This document shows positions 13,389 to 21,712 of a DNA stretch of 42,906 bases, in pieces. The DNA comes from Chromatiales bacterium. Lineage in GTDB: Bacteria; Pseudomonadota; Gammaproteobacteria; JAGRGH01. The notes under the pieces were generated by a model. The model was not told the DNA's origin. It saw only the letters and a list, made by a program, of their open reading frames with translations, and ran no database searches. The position numbers were made by a program, and so were the translations under genes. The stretch spans positions 1 through 42,906 of the forward strand of contig JAGRGH010000033.1 in the NCBI GenBank assembly GCA_020445605.1, read 5' to 3'. The first letter of the stretch is position 1, and every line of letters begins with the position of its first letter.

Positions 13389-14188
13389 CACGGGCCGAAA
13401 TTTACTTTGGCGACTGCCTGGACCTGATGGGCGTATTGCCCGACGCAAGCGTCAATCTCATTTTCTGCGACCTTCCCTACGGTACGACAAACTGCAAATG
13501 GGATTCGCCGATTTTGCTTTCGGAGTTGTGGCGCCAGTACAAGCGAATTCTCGCGCCAGGTGGTTGCGTGGTCCTGTTCGGGGCGATGCCGTTTACCGCC
13601 CACCTGGTCATGTCGAATCCGTCCTGGTTCAAGGATCACCTGGTTTGGAATAAGAACAAGTGCGGGTCGCCGGGCCTGGCTAAATACAGACCGATGCGCG
13701 TGCACGAGGACTTGCTTGTCTTTGCACCTGGCACGACGGTCTACAACCCGCAGATGGAAGAAGGCGAGCCGTACGCGAGAAAGAGCAAAAACCCTGACGG
13801 GTATGTCGGCAGAAAGAACGATCACGGGTATGGGCTGAAGCCTCGCACCGAGTTCAAGAACGAAGGCACCCGCTACCCAAAGTCGATTTTGAATTTCTCG
13901 CGGGACTTTTCGGCGCAACAGCAGATCCATTCCGCGCAAAAGCCGGTTTCCCTGTGCAAGTGGGTTGTGCTGACCTACAGCAAGCCGGGGGATGTTGTCC
14001 TTGACAACACGATGGGCAGTTCGAGCAGCGGGATCGCATGCCATGAGACGGGGCGTTCGTACATCGGAATGGAAAACGATCTCGAAGAATACCGAAAGGC
14101 CAAGGGGCGCGTCCCGCACGCAACCCGAATGGTCCAAGTCAGTTTGCGAGTCGCAATCGAAGGGCTTGCGCGCCACATTGGAGAGTAG
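13385..14188 (+). CDS. DNA N4/N6-methyltransferase, beta-type order (267 aa)
   Basis: The catalytic motif IV appears as DLPYG (residues 29-33, a variant of DPPY) and lies before the SAM-binding motif I, LDNTMGSSSSG (206-216), which is preceded by HSAQKPV (182-188). This motif order is that of beta-class amino-methyltransferases (PF01555). I set the start at TTG 13385 because GGGAGG stands 8 bases before it and it overlaps the polymerase stop (TTGA); an ATG-like start further upstream would lie inside the polymerase. A solitary phage methyltransferase would protect DNA from host restriction. No cognate restriction gene is present. Target unknown. Confidence 0.87.
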   Translation: MTRAEIYFGDCLDLMGVLPDASVNLIFCDLPYGTTNCKWDSPILLSELWRQYKRILAPGGCVVLFGAMPFTAHLVMSNPSWFKDHLVWNKNKCGSPGLAKYRPMRVHEDLLVFAPGTTVYNPQMEEGEPYARKSKNPDGYVGRKNDHGYGLKPRTEFKNEGTRYPKSILNFSRDFSAQQQIHSAQKPVSLCKWVVLTYSKPGDVVLDNTMGSSSSGIACHETGRSYIGMENDLEEYRKAKGRVPHATRMVQVSLRVAIEGLARHIGE

Positions 14189-14192
14189 GACT

Positions 14193-14459
14193 GTGACAAG
14201 AGAATCGGATATTGAAGCTGCAATCACGCAATACGCGGAAGTGCACGGATGGTGGCAGTGCAAATTCACTTCTCCGTCGTTTCGAGGCGTGCCGGATCGG
14301 ATTTTCATTCGAAAGGGGCGTCACGTCTTTATCGAGCTGAAGGCGCCAGGTGAGACGGCGAGTCCCCAGCAGCAGAAGCGCCACCGTGAAATGAGAATGC
14401 ACGGGGCTGAAGTCTACGTCGTCGATTCGATTGAGGAAGGTTATGCAGTCCTTCGATGA
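14193..14459 (+). CDS. VRR-NUC domain nuclease (88 aa)
   Basis: A compact stand-alone VRR-NUC (PF08774) protein. The signature is SFRGVPDRIFIRKG followed by FIELKAPGETASPQQ: Asp of GVPD, Glu-x-Lys of IELK and the following Gln form the PD-(D/E)XK active site. The GTG at 14193 follows GGAGAGTAGGA; an upstream frame runs through the methyltransferase gene and is not real. Phage VRR-NUC proteins are thought to resolve branched DNA and commonly sit beside an SNF2 helicase, as here, where the helicase start overlaps its end. Confidence 0.88.
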   Translation: MTRESDIEAAITQYAEVHGWWQCKFTSPSFRGVPDRIFIRKGRHVFIELKAPGETASPQQQKRHREMRMHGAEVYVVDSIEEGYAVLR

Positions 14460-16071
14460 GCGCATCGCGGGCCTACTGTCCAAAGTCACTTTGAGTCGGG
14501 ACAGGTTGCACCGTTACCAGGGCGAACTCGCGATACCGTTTCTCTATGAGAACCCGTACTCGGGCCTTTTCATTGATATGGGGCTCGGAAAGACGATATC
14601 GAGTCTGACGGTGATTGCCGACTTGCTCGGCCGGTTTGCTATGGAGCAGTTCTTGATCGTCGGGCCGCTGCGCGTGGCCACGGAAACCTGGCCCAATGAG
14701 ATCGAGTCTTGGGAGCATGTGGCACCGTACGGCTACAACCTGATTCACGTCTTCGACGATGATCCGCGAGTCGATGCGGTTCGTGATCGAGCCCGAAACA
14801 AGGCCCGCCGGGATGCGGCCGAGCTGGGATTGACTCCGCGCGAGTGGCAGCAGTTCGTGACCCATCAAGGGCAGAAGGCGGAAACGGCCGAGAAGAACCG
14901 CATCCGGGCCGAGGCGGCAAGGCGGCGCAGCTCGATCAACATCATTTCTCGCGATTGGGTCGAATGGCTCGTAAATTTCCACGGACCGAAATGGCCGTAT
15001 CGGGGCGTGATTATCGACGAGAGTTCGAGTTTTAAGGATCACACGTCGTCGCGCTTCAAGGCACTGGCCAAGGTGCGCAATACGCCGGGATTGATTCAGC
15101 GTTTGCACATTCTGACGGCGACGCCCGCGGCCGAGACGTACGAACACCTTTTCGCGCAGATATTTTTGCTCGATGGCGGGGAAAGGTTCGGCAAGGGGAT
15201 CACGAAATTCCGGGAAAGGTACTTTGTCGAGAACAGGTACAACCGGCGGCGGAAGTTGCGCCCAGGCGCGAAAGACGAGATCACGGAGAAGATCAAAGAT
15301 ATCTGTATGGTCCTCCGTGCCGAGGAATACCTTGATGTCAAGAAACCAATCTTCGTCGAGCGGAAGATTTGTCTTTCCAAGTCACAGATGGACCTATACC
15401 GCAAGCTGGAAAAGGACTTTGTGATTACCCTGCCTGACGGGACCGAGATCGAAGCGGAAACAGCGGCCGAGCTTTCGCAAAAGTTGCTTCAGATGGCTTC
15501 GGGCACGTTGTACGAAAGCTACTTGGAAGAGCAGGAAGACGGAGAATTCGTTCGTAGGAAGCGGGTTCACCATATTCACGATGCCAAGCTGGACGTGCTT
15601 CGCGAGATCGTAGAGGAATCGCAGGGTGAGCCGATCTTGATCGCATATTGGTTCAAATCTACTTTGGACCGATTGAAAAAGGCGTTCCCGAAAGCCGTTC
15701 TCATGGACCGCGAGGGAAAGTGCGTTAAGGATTGGAACGCGCGCAAGATCCCCTTGCTGTTCGTGCACCCGCAATCGGCCGGGCACGGCCTGAACCTGCA
15801 ACATGGTGGGCATACGGTCGTTTACTTCGATCTGCCTTGTAGTCTCGAACTGTACCTGCAATTGATCGGTCGGCTTGCGCGCCAGGGTCAAAAGTCAGTT
15901 GTCACAGTACACATGCTGATGGCGTCAGGGACGCGGGACGAGGAAGTGTACGCGGCATTGCAGGACAAAGAGAATTTTCAAGATGCTTTCCTGGAGTCCT
16001 TAAAGCGTCGAGTCCGGAAGTACCGAGCGGAGCTGAAGAAGGGGTCAGTGGCGGATTTTACGGACTTGTAA
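14443..16071 (+). CDS. SNF2-family DEAD/DEAH-like helicase (542 aa)
   Basis: SF2 helicase motifs are clear: Walker A MGLGKTI (residues 46-52, K50), a DESS box in place of DEAH (192-195), motif III LTATPA (224-229), and a C-terminal motif VI QLIGRLARQGQ. This is the short SNF2 type common in phage replication modules. The ATG at 14443 follows GAGGAAGG; the TTG 12 bases upstream is less likely. It overlaps the end of the VRR-NUC gene and is the last gene of the replication operon. It likely remodels or translocates on phage DNA together with the VRR-NUC nuclease. Confidence 0.9.
   Translation: MQSFDERIAGLLSKVTLSRDRLHRYQGELAIPFLYENPYSGLFIDMGLGKTISSLTVIADLLGRFAMEQFLIVGPLRVATETWPNEIESWEHVAPYGYNLIHVFDDDPRVDAVRDRARNKARRDAAELGLTPREWQQFVTHQGQKAETAEKNRIRAEAARRRSSINIISRDWVEWLVNFHGPKWPYRGVIIDESSSFKDHTSSRFKALAKVRNTPGLIQRLHILTATPAAETYEHLFAQIFLLDGGERFGKGITKFRERYFVENRYNRRRKLRPGAKDEITEKIKDICMVLRAEEYLDVKKPIFVERKICLSKSQMDLYRKLEKDFVITLPDGTEIEAETAAELSQKLLQMASGTLYESYLEEQEDGEFVRRKRVHHIHDAKLDVLREIVEESQGEPILIAYWFKSTLDRLKKAFPKAVLMDREGKCVKDWNARKIPLLFVHPQSAGHGLNLQHGGHTVVYFDLPCSLELYLQLIGRLARQGQKSVVTVHMLMASGTRDEEVYAALQDKENFQDAFLESLKRRVRKYRAELKKGSVADFTDL
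14480..14493. repeat. CAAAGTCACTTTG perfect palindrome inside the helicase gene
   Basis: Perfect AAAGTNACTTT (14482-14492) with matching C/G flanks, within coding DNA. Other perfect 11-mers inside genes are at 22337-22347 (protease) and 30854-30864 (tape measure). Confidence 0.7.
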
Positions 16072-16141
16072 TAATTCTCTCGTTCGATAGTTGATTTCCC
16101 TAGTTGCAAGGTTGGCCTTTATGTTCCACAATCGGTTGAAC

Positions 16142-16158
16142 CCTCACAATCCGTGAGG
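16142..16158. promoter_or_regulatory. Inverted repeat CCTCAC-AATCC-GTGAGG, operator candidate
   Basis: Perfect six-base arms, nearly extended to AACC/GGTT by flanking bases, 27 bases before the ATG of the XRE gene. A weak promoter TTGCAA (16104-16109), 18-bp spacer, CACAAT (16128-16133) ends just before it. It could be an autoregulatory operator. Confidence 0.4.
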
Positions 16159-16184
16159 TTGAATTGTTGAACACGAGGAACACC

Positions 16185-16868
16185 ATGTCGTCAACTGAAG
16201 AGTTTCGAAGGGAGTTCGTAGCTCGCCTGGTACTGGCGTGCGATGAGAGTCAGACAATCCCACCCAAGGATCAAGGGCGTCAACAGTACATATGTGAACG
16301 CCTTCAGGTAGCCCCCGAAGCGGTGAGCAAATGGTTTAACGCGAAGTCGATGCCGCGCCCGTTGCTAATGCAGAAGTTGGCATCGCTGCTGGGCGTGGAT
16401 CACACCTGGCTGCACTACGGCATCAAGCCCGAGCTGGATCGCCGGGAGCGCCAGATCCATGCCAAGGGCTTGGAGGGGGCCGTGCACCTGGTGTGGGGGT
16501 TGATCGCACTGGCCGGCGGTCATTGTGGCACGCTGTCGGAGAAAGACCCACGACGCGACTATGTTGATTTCGTCGCAATGGTGAAGGGGGTTTCCTACCC
16601 CATGCGCGTCACCCTGGCCCGAGAGATCGCGCCGGATGTATACGAAGCCACTGTCGCCAAGGAATTCCGCGAATTGCGAAACGTACTTGTTGTCCAGATC
16701 GCGGACGGGAAGTTCCATTTTCTCGATCTTCCGTCCGATCTGGTCGAGGCGAAAAAGGAATTGAAAGAGGGCAATTTCGCCCTTCGTATCAAACGAGATT
16801 CCAAGCGCTACACGGTCGACGGGGAGTTGATTCCAAGGATCGTATCTTTCACCGACTTTTCGGATTGA
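16185..16868 (+). CDS. XRE-type HTH regulator (227 aa), repressor or late regulator
   Basis: Residues about 33-70 form an XRE helix-turn-helix: RQQYICERLQVAPEAVSKWF followed by KSMPRPLLMQKLASLLGV and DHTWLHYG. The remaining 150 residues are not an S24 peptidase: I see no Ser-Lys dyad pattern, so RecA-driven self-cleavage is unlikely. The start at 16185 is supported by GAGGAACACC; TTG codons at 16164 and 16167 are rejected. It lies alone between the replication and late operons, under its own promoter with an inverted repeat, so it may be the prophage repressor or a late-gene switch. Confidence 0.75.
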   Translation: MSSTEEFRREFVARLVLACDESQTIPPKDQGRQQYICERLQVAPEAVSKWFNAKSMPRPLLMQKLASLLGVDHTWLHYGIKPELDRRERQIHAKGLEGAVHLVWGLIALAGGHCGTLSEKDPRRDYVDFVAMVKGVSYPMRVTLAREIAPDVYEATVAKEFRELRNVLVVQIADGKFHFLDLPSDLVEAKKELKEGNFALRIKRDSKRYTVDGELIPRIVSFTDFSD

Positions 16869-16888
16869 AAAGCCGAAAGGTGGAGGAC

Positions 16889-16930
16889 TTGCCGAAAAGT
16901 TGAATTTGATGATACTGTGCATTGCATAAT
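16889..16930 (+). promoter_or_regulatory. Late-operon promoter candidate with CTGTGCATTGCAT site
   Basis: TTGCCG (16889-16894), 16-bp spacer, GATACT (16911-16916). The 13-mer CTGTGCATTGCAT at 16915-16927 overlaps the expected transcription start and is identical to the two tandem units in the 3.56 kb repeat cluster. An alternative -10, CATAAT, lies at 16925-16930. Confidence 0.4.
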
Positions 16931-16947
16931 GGTGCGGTGCGCAGATC

Positions 16948-17160
16948 GTGAATAACACAGTCCTCGAATTCGAAGACCAAATTGGTTTGAAACCGACGTC
17001 AGCTTGCCGGCTGATGGGTGTCGCCTATTCGACGTACGCGCAATACCGTTCCGGTCGACGCGATCTCCCCCTGTATCACGAACATCACATGCGGGCCTTG
17101 TTGTTGCTCGCCAAGGGGGAGTTGCGTTCATTGATTCTGGAATATGTCGATGACCTCTAG
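16948..17160 (+). CDS. Small HTH-like protein (70 aa) before the terminase
   Basis: A 70-residue protein with a GTG start. Residues about 12-45 (LKPTSACRLMGVAYSTYAQY and RSGRRDLPLY) look like a helix-turn-helix with the usual Gly-Val turn. Small HTH proteins of this size directly before DUF1441 terminase small subunits are familiar from phages and probably regulate the late operon. The Shine-Dalgarno is poor. The terminase gene starts inside its last codons, showing coupling. Confidence 0.6.
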   Translation: MNNTVLEFEDQIGLKPTSACRLMGVAYSTYAQYRSGRRDLPLYHEHHMRALLLLAKGELRSLILEYVDDL

Positions 17161-17713
17161 CATAAAAAGGTCCGCCGGCCTGGATGATGCGAGCAAAGCT
17201 CTTTTGTTTGAGGGTGCGAACCTTTCTCAACTTGGCGTGTTGTTCCGGATGGATCACCGGGTCCTGGTGGAGAAATTGCACGGCGTTGCGCCTAGCGGAA
17301 AGCGCGGTCACGCGTCAACATGGATGGTTCACGAAGTTGCCCCTTACTTGGTACGGCCTCACTATGACATTGAGGCGTACATCAAGCGGATGAACCATGC
17401 CGACTTGCCGAAGATGCTCACAAAGGAATTTTGGAGCGGGCAGCGGGCGAAGCAAGAATACCTGTTACTCGAAGGCGACCTTTGGCCGACTGCGAAGGTG
17501 GTTGAGGAAGTCGGCGAGCTGTTCAAACTGATGCGGATGCAAATCCGTCTCGCGAGCGATGCGGTTGAGCGTCAAACCGATTTGACGCCTCGCCAACGGA
17601 CAATCATTCGCGGCCTGCTTGACGGCACGCTGAGTGATCTAACCGAGGCGATCAAGAAAAAATTTGCCCCGAAAGAAAGTGGTAATGCGGACCATGACGA
17701 CGAAGAACTATGA
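17150..17713 (+). CDS. Terminase small subunit, DUF1441-like
   Basis: A protein of about 187 residues with an N-terminal HTH-like DNA-binding segment (LSQLGVLFRMDHRVLVEKL, residues about 25-43 counted from the ATG at 17150), a VAPSGKRG turn and a long helical C-terminal part ending acidic (DHDDEEL). The pattern NLSQL...VAP..G is that of DUF1441 (PF07278), found immediately before GpA-type large terminases. It should recognise the packaging site and bring DNA to the motor. I prefer the ATG at 17150 over 17144 because GGA is at proper distance; the end overlaps the large-subunit start. Confidence 0.8.
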   Translation: MTSSIKRSAGLDDASKALLFEGANLSQLGVLFRMDHRVLVEKLHGVAPSGKRGHASTWMVHEVAPYLVRPHYDIEAYIKRMNHADLPKMLTKEFWSGQRAKQEYLLLEGDLWPTAKVVEEVGELFKLMRMQIRLASDAVERQTDLTPRQRTIIRGLLDGTLSDLTEAIKKKFAPKESGNADHDDEEL

Positions 17714-19769
17714 GTCTGTCGGGGAAATCATTGCCGACCTTTCCGCATTCCTGAAGCCCCCCGAGAGATTGAGCGTAGCAGGGGCGGCAGAGAAATACCG
17801 CTATGTGAATCAGCCTGGCGCATTCGTCGGGCAGTGGGACAACACGGTCGCCCCGTACATGGTCGAGCCGATGAACGTCTTCGGCTCGCTTGAATACCAG
17901 GGGTTGATTTTCTGTGGCCCTGCGCAGTGCGGGAAGACGGACGGATTACTTATTAATCCGGTCCTGTATTCCGTCGTTGTTGATCCGATGGACACGATGC
18001 TTGTCTGTCCGACACAGGCCGCAGCGCGCGACTTTTCGATTCGACGGATCGACCGTTTGCACCTTCATTCGAAGGACGTCGGCGCGATGTTGTTGCCGAA
18101 GTCTGACGCCGACAACGTGTTCGACAAGCGCTACCGAAACGGGATGATCTTGTCCTTATCGTGGCCGACAACGACCGAACTTGCAGGTAAGCCGGTCGGC
18201 CGGGTGATCCTCACGGACCGCGACCGGATGGACGACGACATCGGCGGCGATGGTGAGCCCTACGACCTGGCCGCCAAGCGGACGACGACCTTCGGCAGTT
18301 ACGCCATGACAGTGGCTGAATCTAGCCCGAGTCGATCAGTCAAGGACGACGGCAAGAACTGGATTCCATCGAGCCCGCACGAGGCGCCGCCGGCCGGCGG
18401 GATCATGGCGCTCTACAACCGCGGGGACCGCCGCCGCTGGCAATGGCCCTGTCTCTCGTGCGATCGATATTTTGAAGGGAAATTCGAAGACCTCCGTTAC
18501 GACCGGCATCCGGGCATGACGAACCTCGAAGCGGCTGATTCCGTGCGTATGGTGTGTCCCCATTGTGGCGCCGAAATGCGCCCCGAAGATCGCGAGGAAA
18601 TGCAGGCGTGGGGTCGCTGGGTCAAGGATGGTCAGTCGGTCGACCGTAGCGGCCGAATCGTGGGGCCTTCGCCGAGGACGATGATCGCATCCTTCTGGCT
18701 TCGCGGGGTGGCCGCTGCGTTCGTCTCGTGGCGAAAGCTACTTGCGCTCTACCTGGACGCTCTTGATGATTTCGAGCGCACCGGCAATGAAGAGTCATTG
18801 AAGAAGTTCTATAACAACGATCTCGGGGAACCCTACTATCGTCGCGCGAATAGCGATGTTCGAGTTCCGGAAGCGCTCAAGGGTCGGGCTGAAAATCTCC
18901 GGGAACGGCATATTCCCGTGGGTGTCCGCTTCCTGGTAGCGACGATCGACGTTCAGCGTAACCGTTGGGTGGTGCAGGTATTCGGCATCTTGCCAGGCAC
19001 GCCGTTCGATACCGTGCTGATTGACAGATTTGAAGTGAAAAAGTCGAAGCGCGAGGACGAGGACGGGGAACGGCTATGGGTCAAACCTCACGCTTACCTG
19101 GAGGATTGGGACGAGTTGATTGAGCATGTCATCCTCAAGGAATACCCGCTCGATGATGACACAGGTCGAATGATGCGCTTGCGCCTTGTCGGTTGCGACT
19201 CGGGCGGTAAGGCCGGCGTGACCATGATGGCGTACAACTTCTATCGTCGACTGCGTAAGGACAACCTGCATCGCCGGTTCACCCTGGTCAAAGGTGAGCA
19301 TACTCCGGGTCATCCGAGGGCTCGTATCTCCTATCCGGATAGCGATCGCAAGGACCAGAAGGCAGGGGCTAGGGGCGATATCCCCGTGCTGATGCTGAAT
19401 TCGAATGTGCTGAAAGACGACTTAAACGGGCGCCTCGATTGTCTGGTGCCCGGATCTGGAATGTTCCGAATCCCAAATTGGATGCCGGATGCGGTTTACA
19501 ACGAACTTTGCGCGGAGGTTCGCGGGGAAAAGGGATGGAAGAAGGTTCCAGGCAATCCGAACGAATCCTGGGATTTGAGCTATTACTGTATCGGGATGTG
19601 CGTTTCCGAGCTGTTGCGGGTCGAGCATTTGGATTGGAACAACCCGCCGGGGTGGGCCGAGGAATGGGACAAAAATGATTTGGTCCGTACGGCTGACGCA
19701 GAGCGCCGCTTTACAACCGGGGCCGAATCGGCTTACGATTTCGCCAAATTCGCAAAAGCCCTAGCATAA
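17685..19769 (+). CDS. Terminase large subunit, GpA family
   Basis: A large terminase of the lambda gpA type (PF05876), about 694 residues. The ATPase has Walker A GPAQCGKT (residues 78-85 from the ATG at 17685), and the family segment RDRMDDDIGGDGEPYDLA with ASFW-type motifs follows. A zinc-like CPHC with an upstream CLSC occurs near 250-295, and the C-terminal nuclease half carries VATIDVQRNRW and the VGCDSGGKAG metal-binding motif. It cuts concatemers and drives DNA into procapsids. GpA-type enzymes usually make cos ends, so the phage is probably cos-packaging. The start could also be ATG 17694. Confidence 0.95.
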   Translation: MRTMTTKNYESVGEIIADLSAFLKPPERLSVAGAAEKYRYVNQPGAFVGQWDNTVAPYMVEPMNVFGSLEYQGLIFCGPAQCGKTDGLLINPVLYSVVVDPMDTMLVCPTQAAARDFSIRRIDRLHLHSKDVGAMLLPKSDADNVFDKRYRNGMILSLSWPTTTELAGKPVGRVILTDRDRMDDDIGGDGEPYDLAAKRTTTFGSYAMTVAESSPSRSVKDDGKNWIPSSPHEAPPAGGIMALYNRGDRRRWQWPCLSCDRYFEGKFEDLRYDRHPGMTNLEAADSVRMVCPHCGAEMRPEDREEMQAWGRWVKDGQSVDRSGRIVGPSPRTMIASFWLRGVAAAFVSWRKLLALYLDALDDFERTGNEESLKKFYNNDLGEPYYRRANSDVRVPEALKGRAENLRERHIPVGVRFLVATIDVQRNRWVVQVFGILPGTPFDTVLIDRFEVKKSKREDEDGERLWVKPHAYLEDWDELIEHVILKEYPLDDDTGRMMRLRLVGCDSGGKAGVTMMAYNFYRRLRKDNLHRRFTLVKGEHTPGHPRARISYPDSDRKDQKAGARGDIPVLMLNSNVLKDDLNGRLDCLVPGSGMFRIPNWMPDAVYNELCAEVRGEKGWKKVPGNPNESWDLSYYCIGMCVSELLRVEHLDWNNPPGWAEEWDKNDLVRTADAERRFTTGAESAYDFAKFAKALA

Positions 19770-19790
19770 TTTCGCCGGAGTTTCAACCAA

Positions 19791-20015
19791 ATGGCAACGA
19801 TTCAACAGCAATTGGACGAGGCGAAAGCCGCTTACCACGCTCTCAAGACGGGCCGTTCGGCGCGCGTCGTGGTGGACCAGAACGGCGAGCGGGTTGAATT
19901 CACCGCAGCGAATCAGGTCGGCCTCTACAACTGGATCAAGAGTCTCGAACAGCAGTTGTCGGGCTCGATCGGTGTTGTCCCGCAGAACATCGGCCCGGCG
20001 AGGTTCATTTTCTGA
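19791..20015 (+). CDS. gpW-like head-tail joining protein (74 aa)
   Basis: A 74-residue protein between large terminase and portal, the exact place of lambda gpW. It begins with a helix (MATIQQQLDEAKAAYHALK), followed by a beta-hairpin (ARVVVDQNGERVEFT) and a second helix (QVGLYNWIKSLEQQL), which is the gpW fold (PF02831) including the GRSARVVVDQNGERVE-type signature. gpW sits in the portal channel to complete the head. CGGAG precedes the ATG; its stop overlaps the portal start. Confidence 0.88.
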   Translation: MATIQQQLDEAKAAYHALKTGRSARVVVDQNGERVEFTAANQVGLYNWIKSLEQQLSGSIGVVPQNIGPARFIF

Positions 20016-21634
20016 TGGCTGACGTGACGATTCTCGGAGCGGATCAGAAGCCGCTACAGAAGGTGGCGCTAGGGGGCGGCCTGGAGGGTGCGGATCGCAG
20101 TAATCGCGAGCTGGCCCGCTGGTCCCCTTCTGTCGTGTCTGCCGACCAGCAAATCAACCCGGTCAAGGACGATGCCGATTTCCGTTCTCGTGACACGGTG
20201 CAGAATGACGGTTACACCGCAGGCGCCGTCTTCGTCCATCGAGATTCGATCGTAGGTTCCCAATTTCGTTTGAACGTGCAGCCGGATTACGACCTGTTGG
20301 GTGGTGACGAGGCTTGGGCCGAAGAGTATCAGCGGGTTGTCGAGTCTCGATTCAACCTGCTGGCCGACAGTGAGGAATGTTGGTTCGACGCCGGGCGAAA
20401 GCGGACGTTGACCGGCCTCATCCGTCTGGCTGTCGGTGGCTTCCTGTATACCGGGGAGATCCTGGGGGCGGTCGAGTGGATTCGCGAGCAGGATCGGCCG
20501 TTTCGGACCGCAATCCAGCTCACTTCGCCGAGCCGGCTATGCAACCCAGATGGGCAGTCGGACACTCGGTTCCTCCGTCGCGGTGTCGCTTCGAACTATC
20601 ACGGTGCCCCGGTGGGGTACTGGTTTCGGAACGGACATGCGACCGAGACGTACGATCACCTGTCGTGGACGTGGCGCTACGTGGAAGCCCGCAAGCCGTG
20701 GGGTCGTCGGCAAGTGCTGCATATCTACGATCCGTTGCAACCCGACCAGACCCGCGGCATCGCCGACATGGTTGCAGCCTTGAAGCAAATGCGCATGACG
20801 CGCAAGTTTCAGGAAGTTGTCTTGCAGAACGCCGTCGTCAACGCGACCTACGCGGCAGCGATCGAATCCGAGCTGCCCCGAGAAGTGGTGTTCGGGTCGC
20901 TCGGCGCCGGGCAAACTGGCTTTGCCGAAACGCTATCGTCGTACATGGGTGCGCTTTCCGATTACGTCGGCAGCGCGAACAACATCGCGATTGACGGGGT
21001 GAAGCTGCCCCACCTGTTCCCCGGAACCAAGCTGAATTTGAAACCAATGGGCACGCCCGGCGGGGTCGGTAGCGGATTCGAGGAAAGCCTGTTGCGCTAC
21101 ACCGCGGCAGCGCTCGGGGTGTCGTACGAAGAACTTTCGCGCGATTACAGTCGCGGTAGCTATTCGTCGATTCGGGCCTCTGCGCTCCAGACCTGGCGGC
21201 ACATGCAGGGGCGCAAGAAGAACGGCGCCGACAAGCTCGCGACCATGATTTTCACGCTTTGGCTTGAAGAAGAAATCAACGCGGGCAATATCCCGCTACC
21301 TCCGGGCAAGAAGCGCGACATCTTCTATGATCCGGTCATGCGCGAAGCGCTGTGCTCGTGCACCTGGATCGGATCGAGCCGGGGCCAGGTGGATGAGCTG
21401 AAAGAGACGCAATCGGCCTTGATGCGGATCAAAGGTGGCTTGTCGACGTACGAGAAGGAATGCGCGTCGCTGGGTGAGGACTATCGGCGGGTGTTCAAGC
21501 AACGTGCGCGCGAGCAACGAATGATCGACAGTCTCGGCCTTGAGTTCGACATGGACGCCAGGAAGTCGGGTTCGAACTCGGCGCAGAAAACCATGAAGGA
21601 AGACGAAGAAAGCGAGGATGTGGAAACGACCTGA
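20015..21634 (+). CDS. Portal protein, lambda gpB family (539 aa)
   Basis: A lambda-type portal protein (PF05136). Typical features are an N-terminal RSNRELARWSPSVVSADQQI segment (here in two parts), DTVQNDGYTAGAVFVHRDSIVGS, then VLHIYDPLQPDQTRGI and MAALKQMR-type helices, and EELSRDYSRGSYSSIRAS, the portal hallmark near residue 370. The dodecameric portal forms the DNA entry vertex of the head. The ATG overlaps the gpW stop by one base. The acidic C-terminal tail (EDEESEDVE) is ordinary for the family. Confidence 0.93.
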   Translation: MADVTILGADQKPLQKVALGGGLEGADRSNRELARWSPSVVSADQQINPVKDDADFRSRDTVQNDGYTAGAVFVHRDSIVGSQFRLNVQPDYDLLGGDEAWAEEYQRVVESRFNLLADSEECWFDAGRKRTLTGLIRLAVGGFLYTGEILGAVEWIREQDRPFRTAIQLTSPSRLCNPDGQSDTRFLRRGVASNYHGAPVGYWFRNGHATETYDHLSWTWRYVEARKPWGRRQVLHIYDPLQPDQTRGIADMVAALKQMRMTRKFQEVVLQNAVVNATYAAAIESELPREVVFGSLGAGQTGFAETLSSYMGALSDYVGSANNIAIDGVKLPHLFPGTKLNLKPMGTPGGVGSGFEESLLRYTAAALGVSYEELSRDYSRGSYSSIRASALQTWRHMQGRKKNGADKLATMIFTLWLEEEINAGNIPLPPGKKRDIFYDPVMREALCSCTWIGSSRGQVDELKETQSALMRIKGGLSTYEKECASLGEDYRRVFKQRAREQRMIDSLGLEFDMDARKSGSNSAQKTMKEDEESEDVETT

Positions 21635-21639
21635 TGTCG

Positions 21640-21650
21640 AAAGTTACTTT
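21640..21650. repeat. AAAGTTACTTT palindrome between portal and protease genes
   Basis: Perfect family member six bases after the portal stop. A TATAGT (21666-21671) lies 16 bases downstream of the TTACTT half, so it might overlap a weak promoter. TTGAATTCAA (21677-21686 region) follows. Confidence 0.6.
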
Positions 21651-21712
21651 TTGCTTTCTATCGGGTATAGTGCCGCATTGAATTCAACGCAAAGTGGAGC
21701 GCAAACGAAAAA

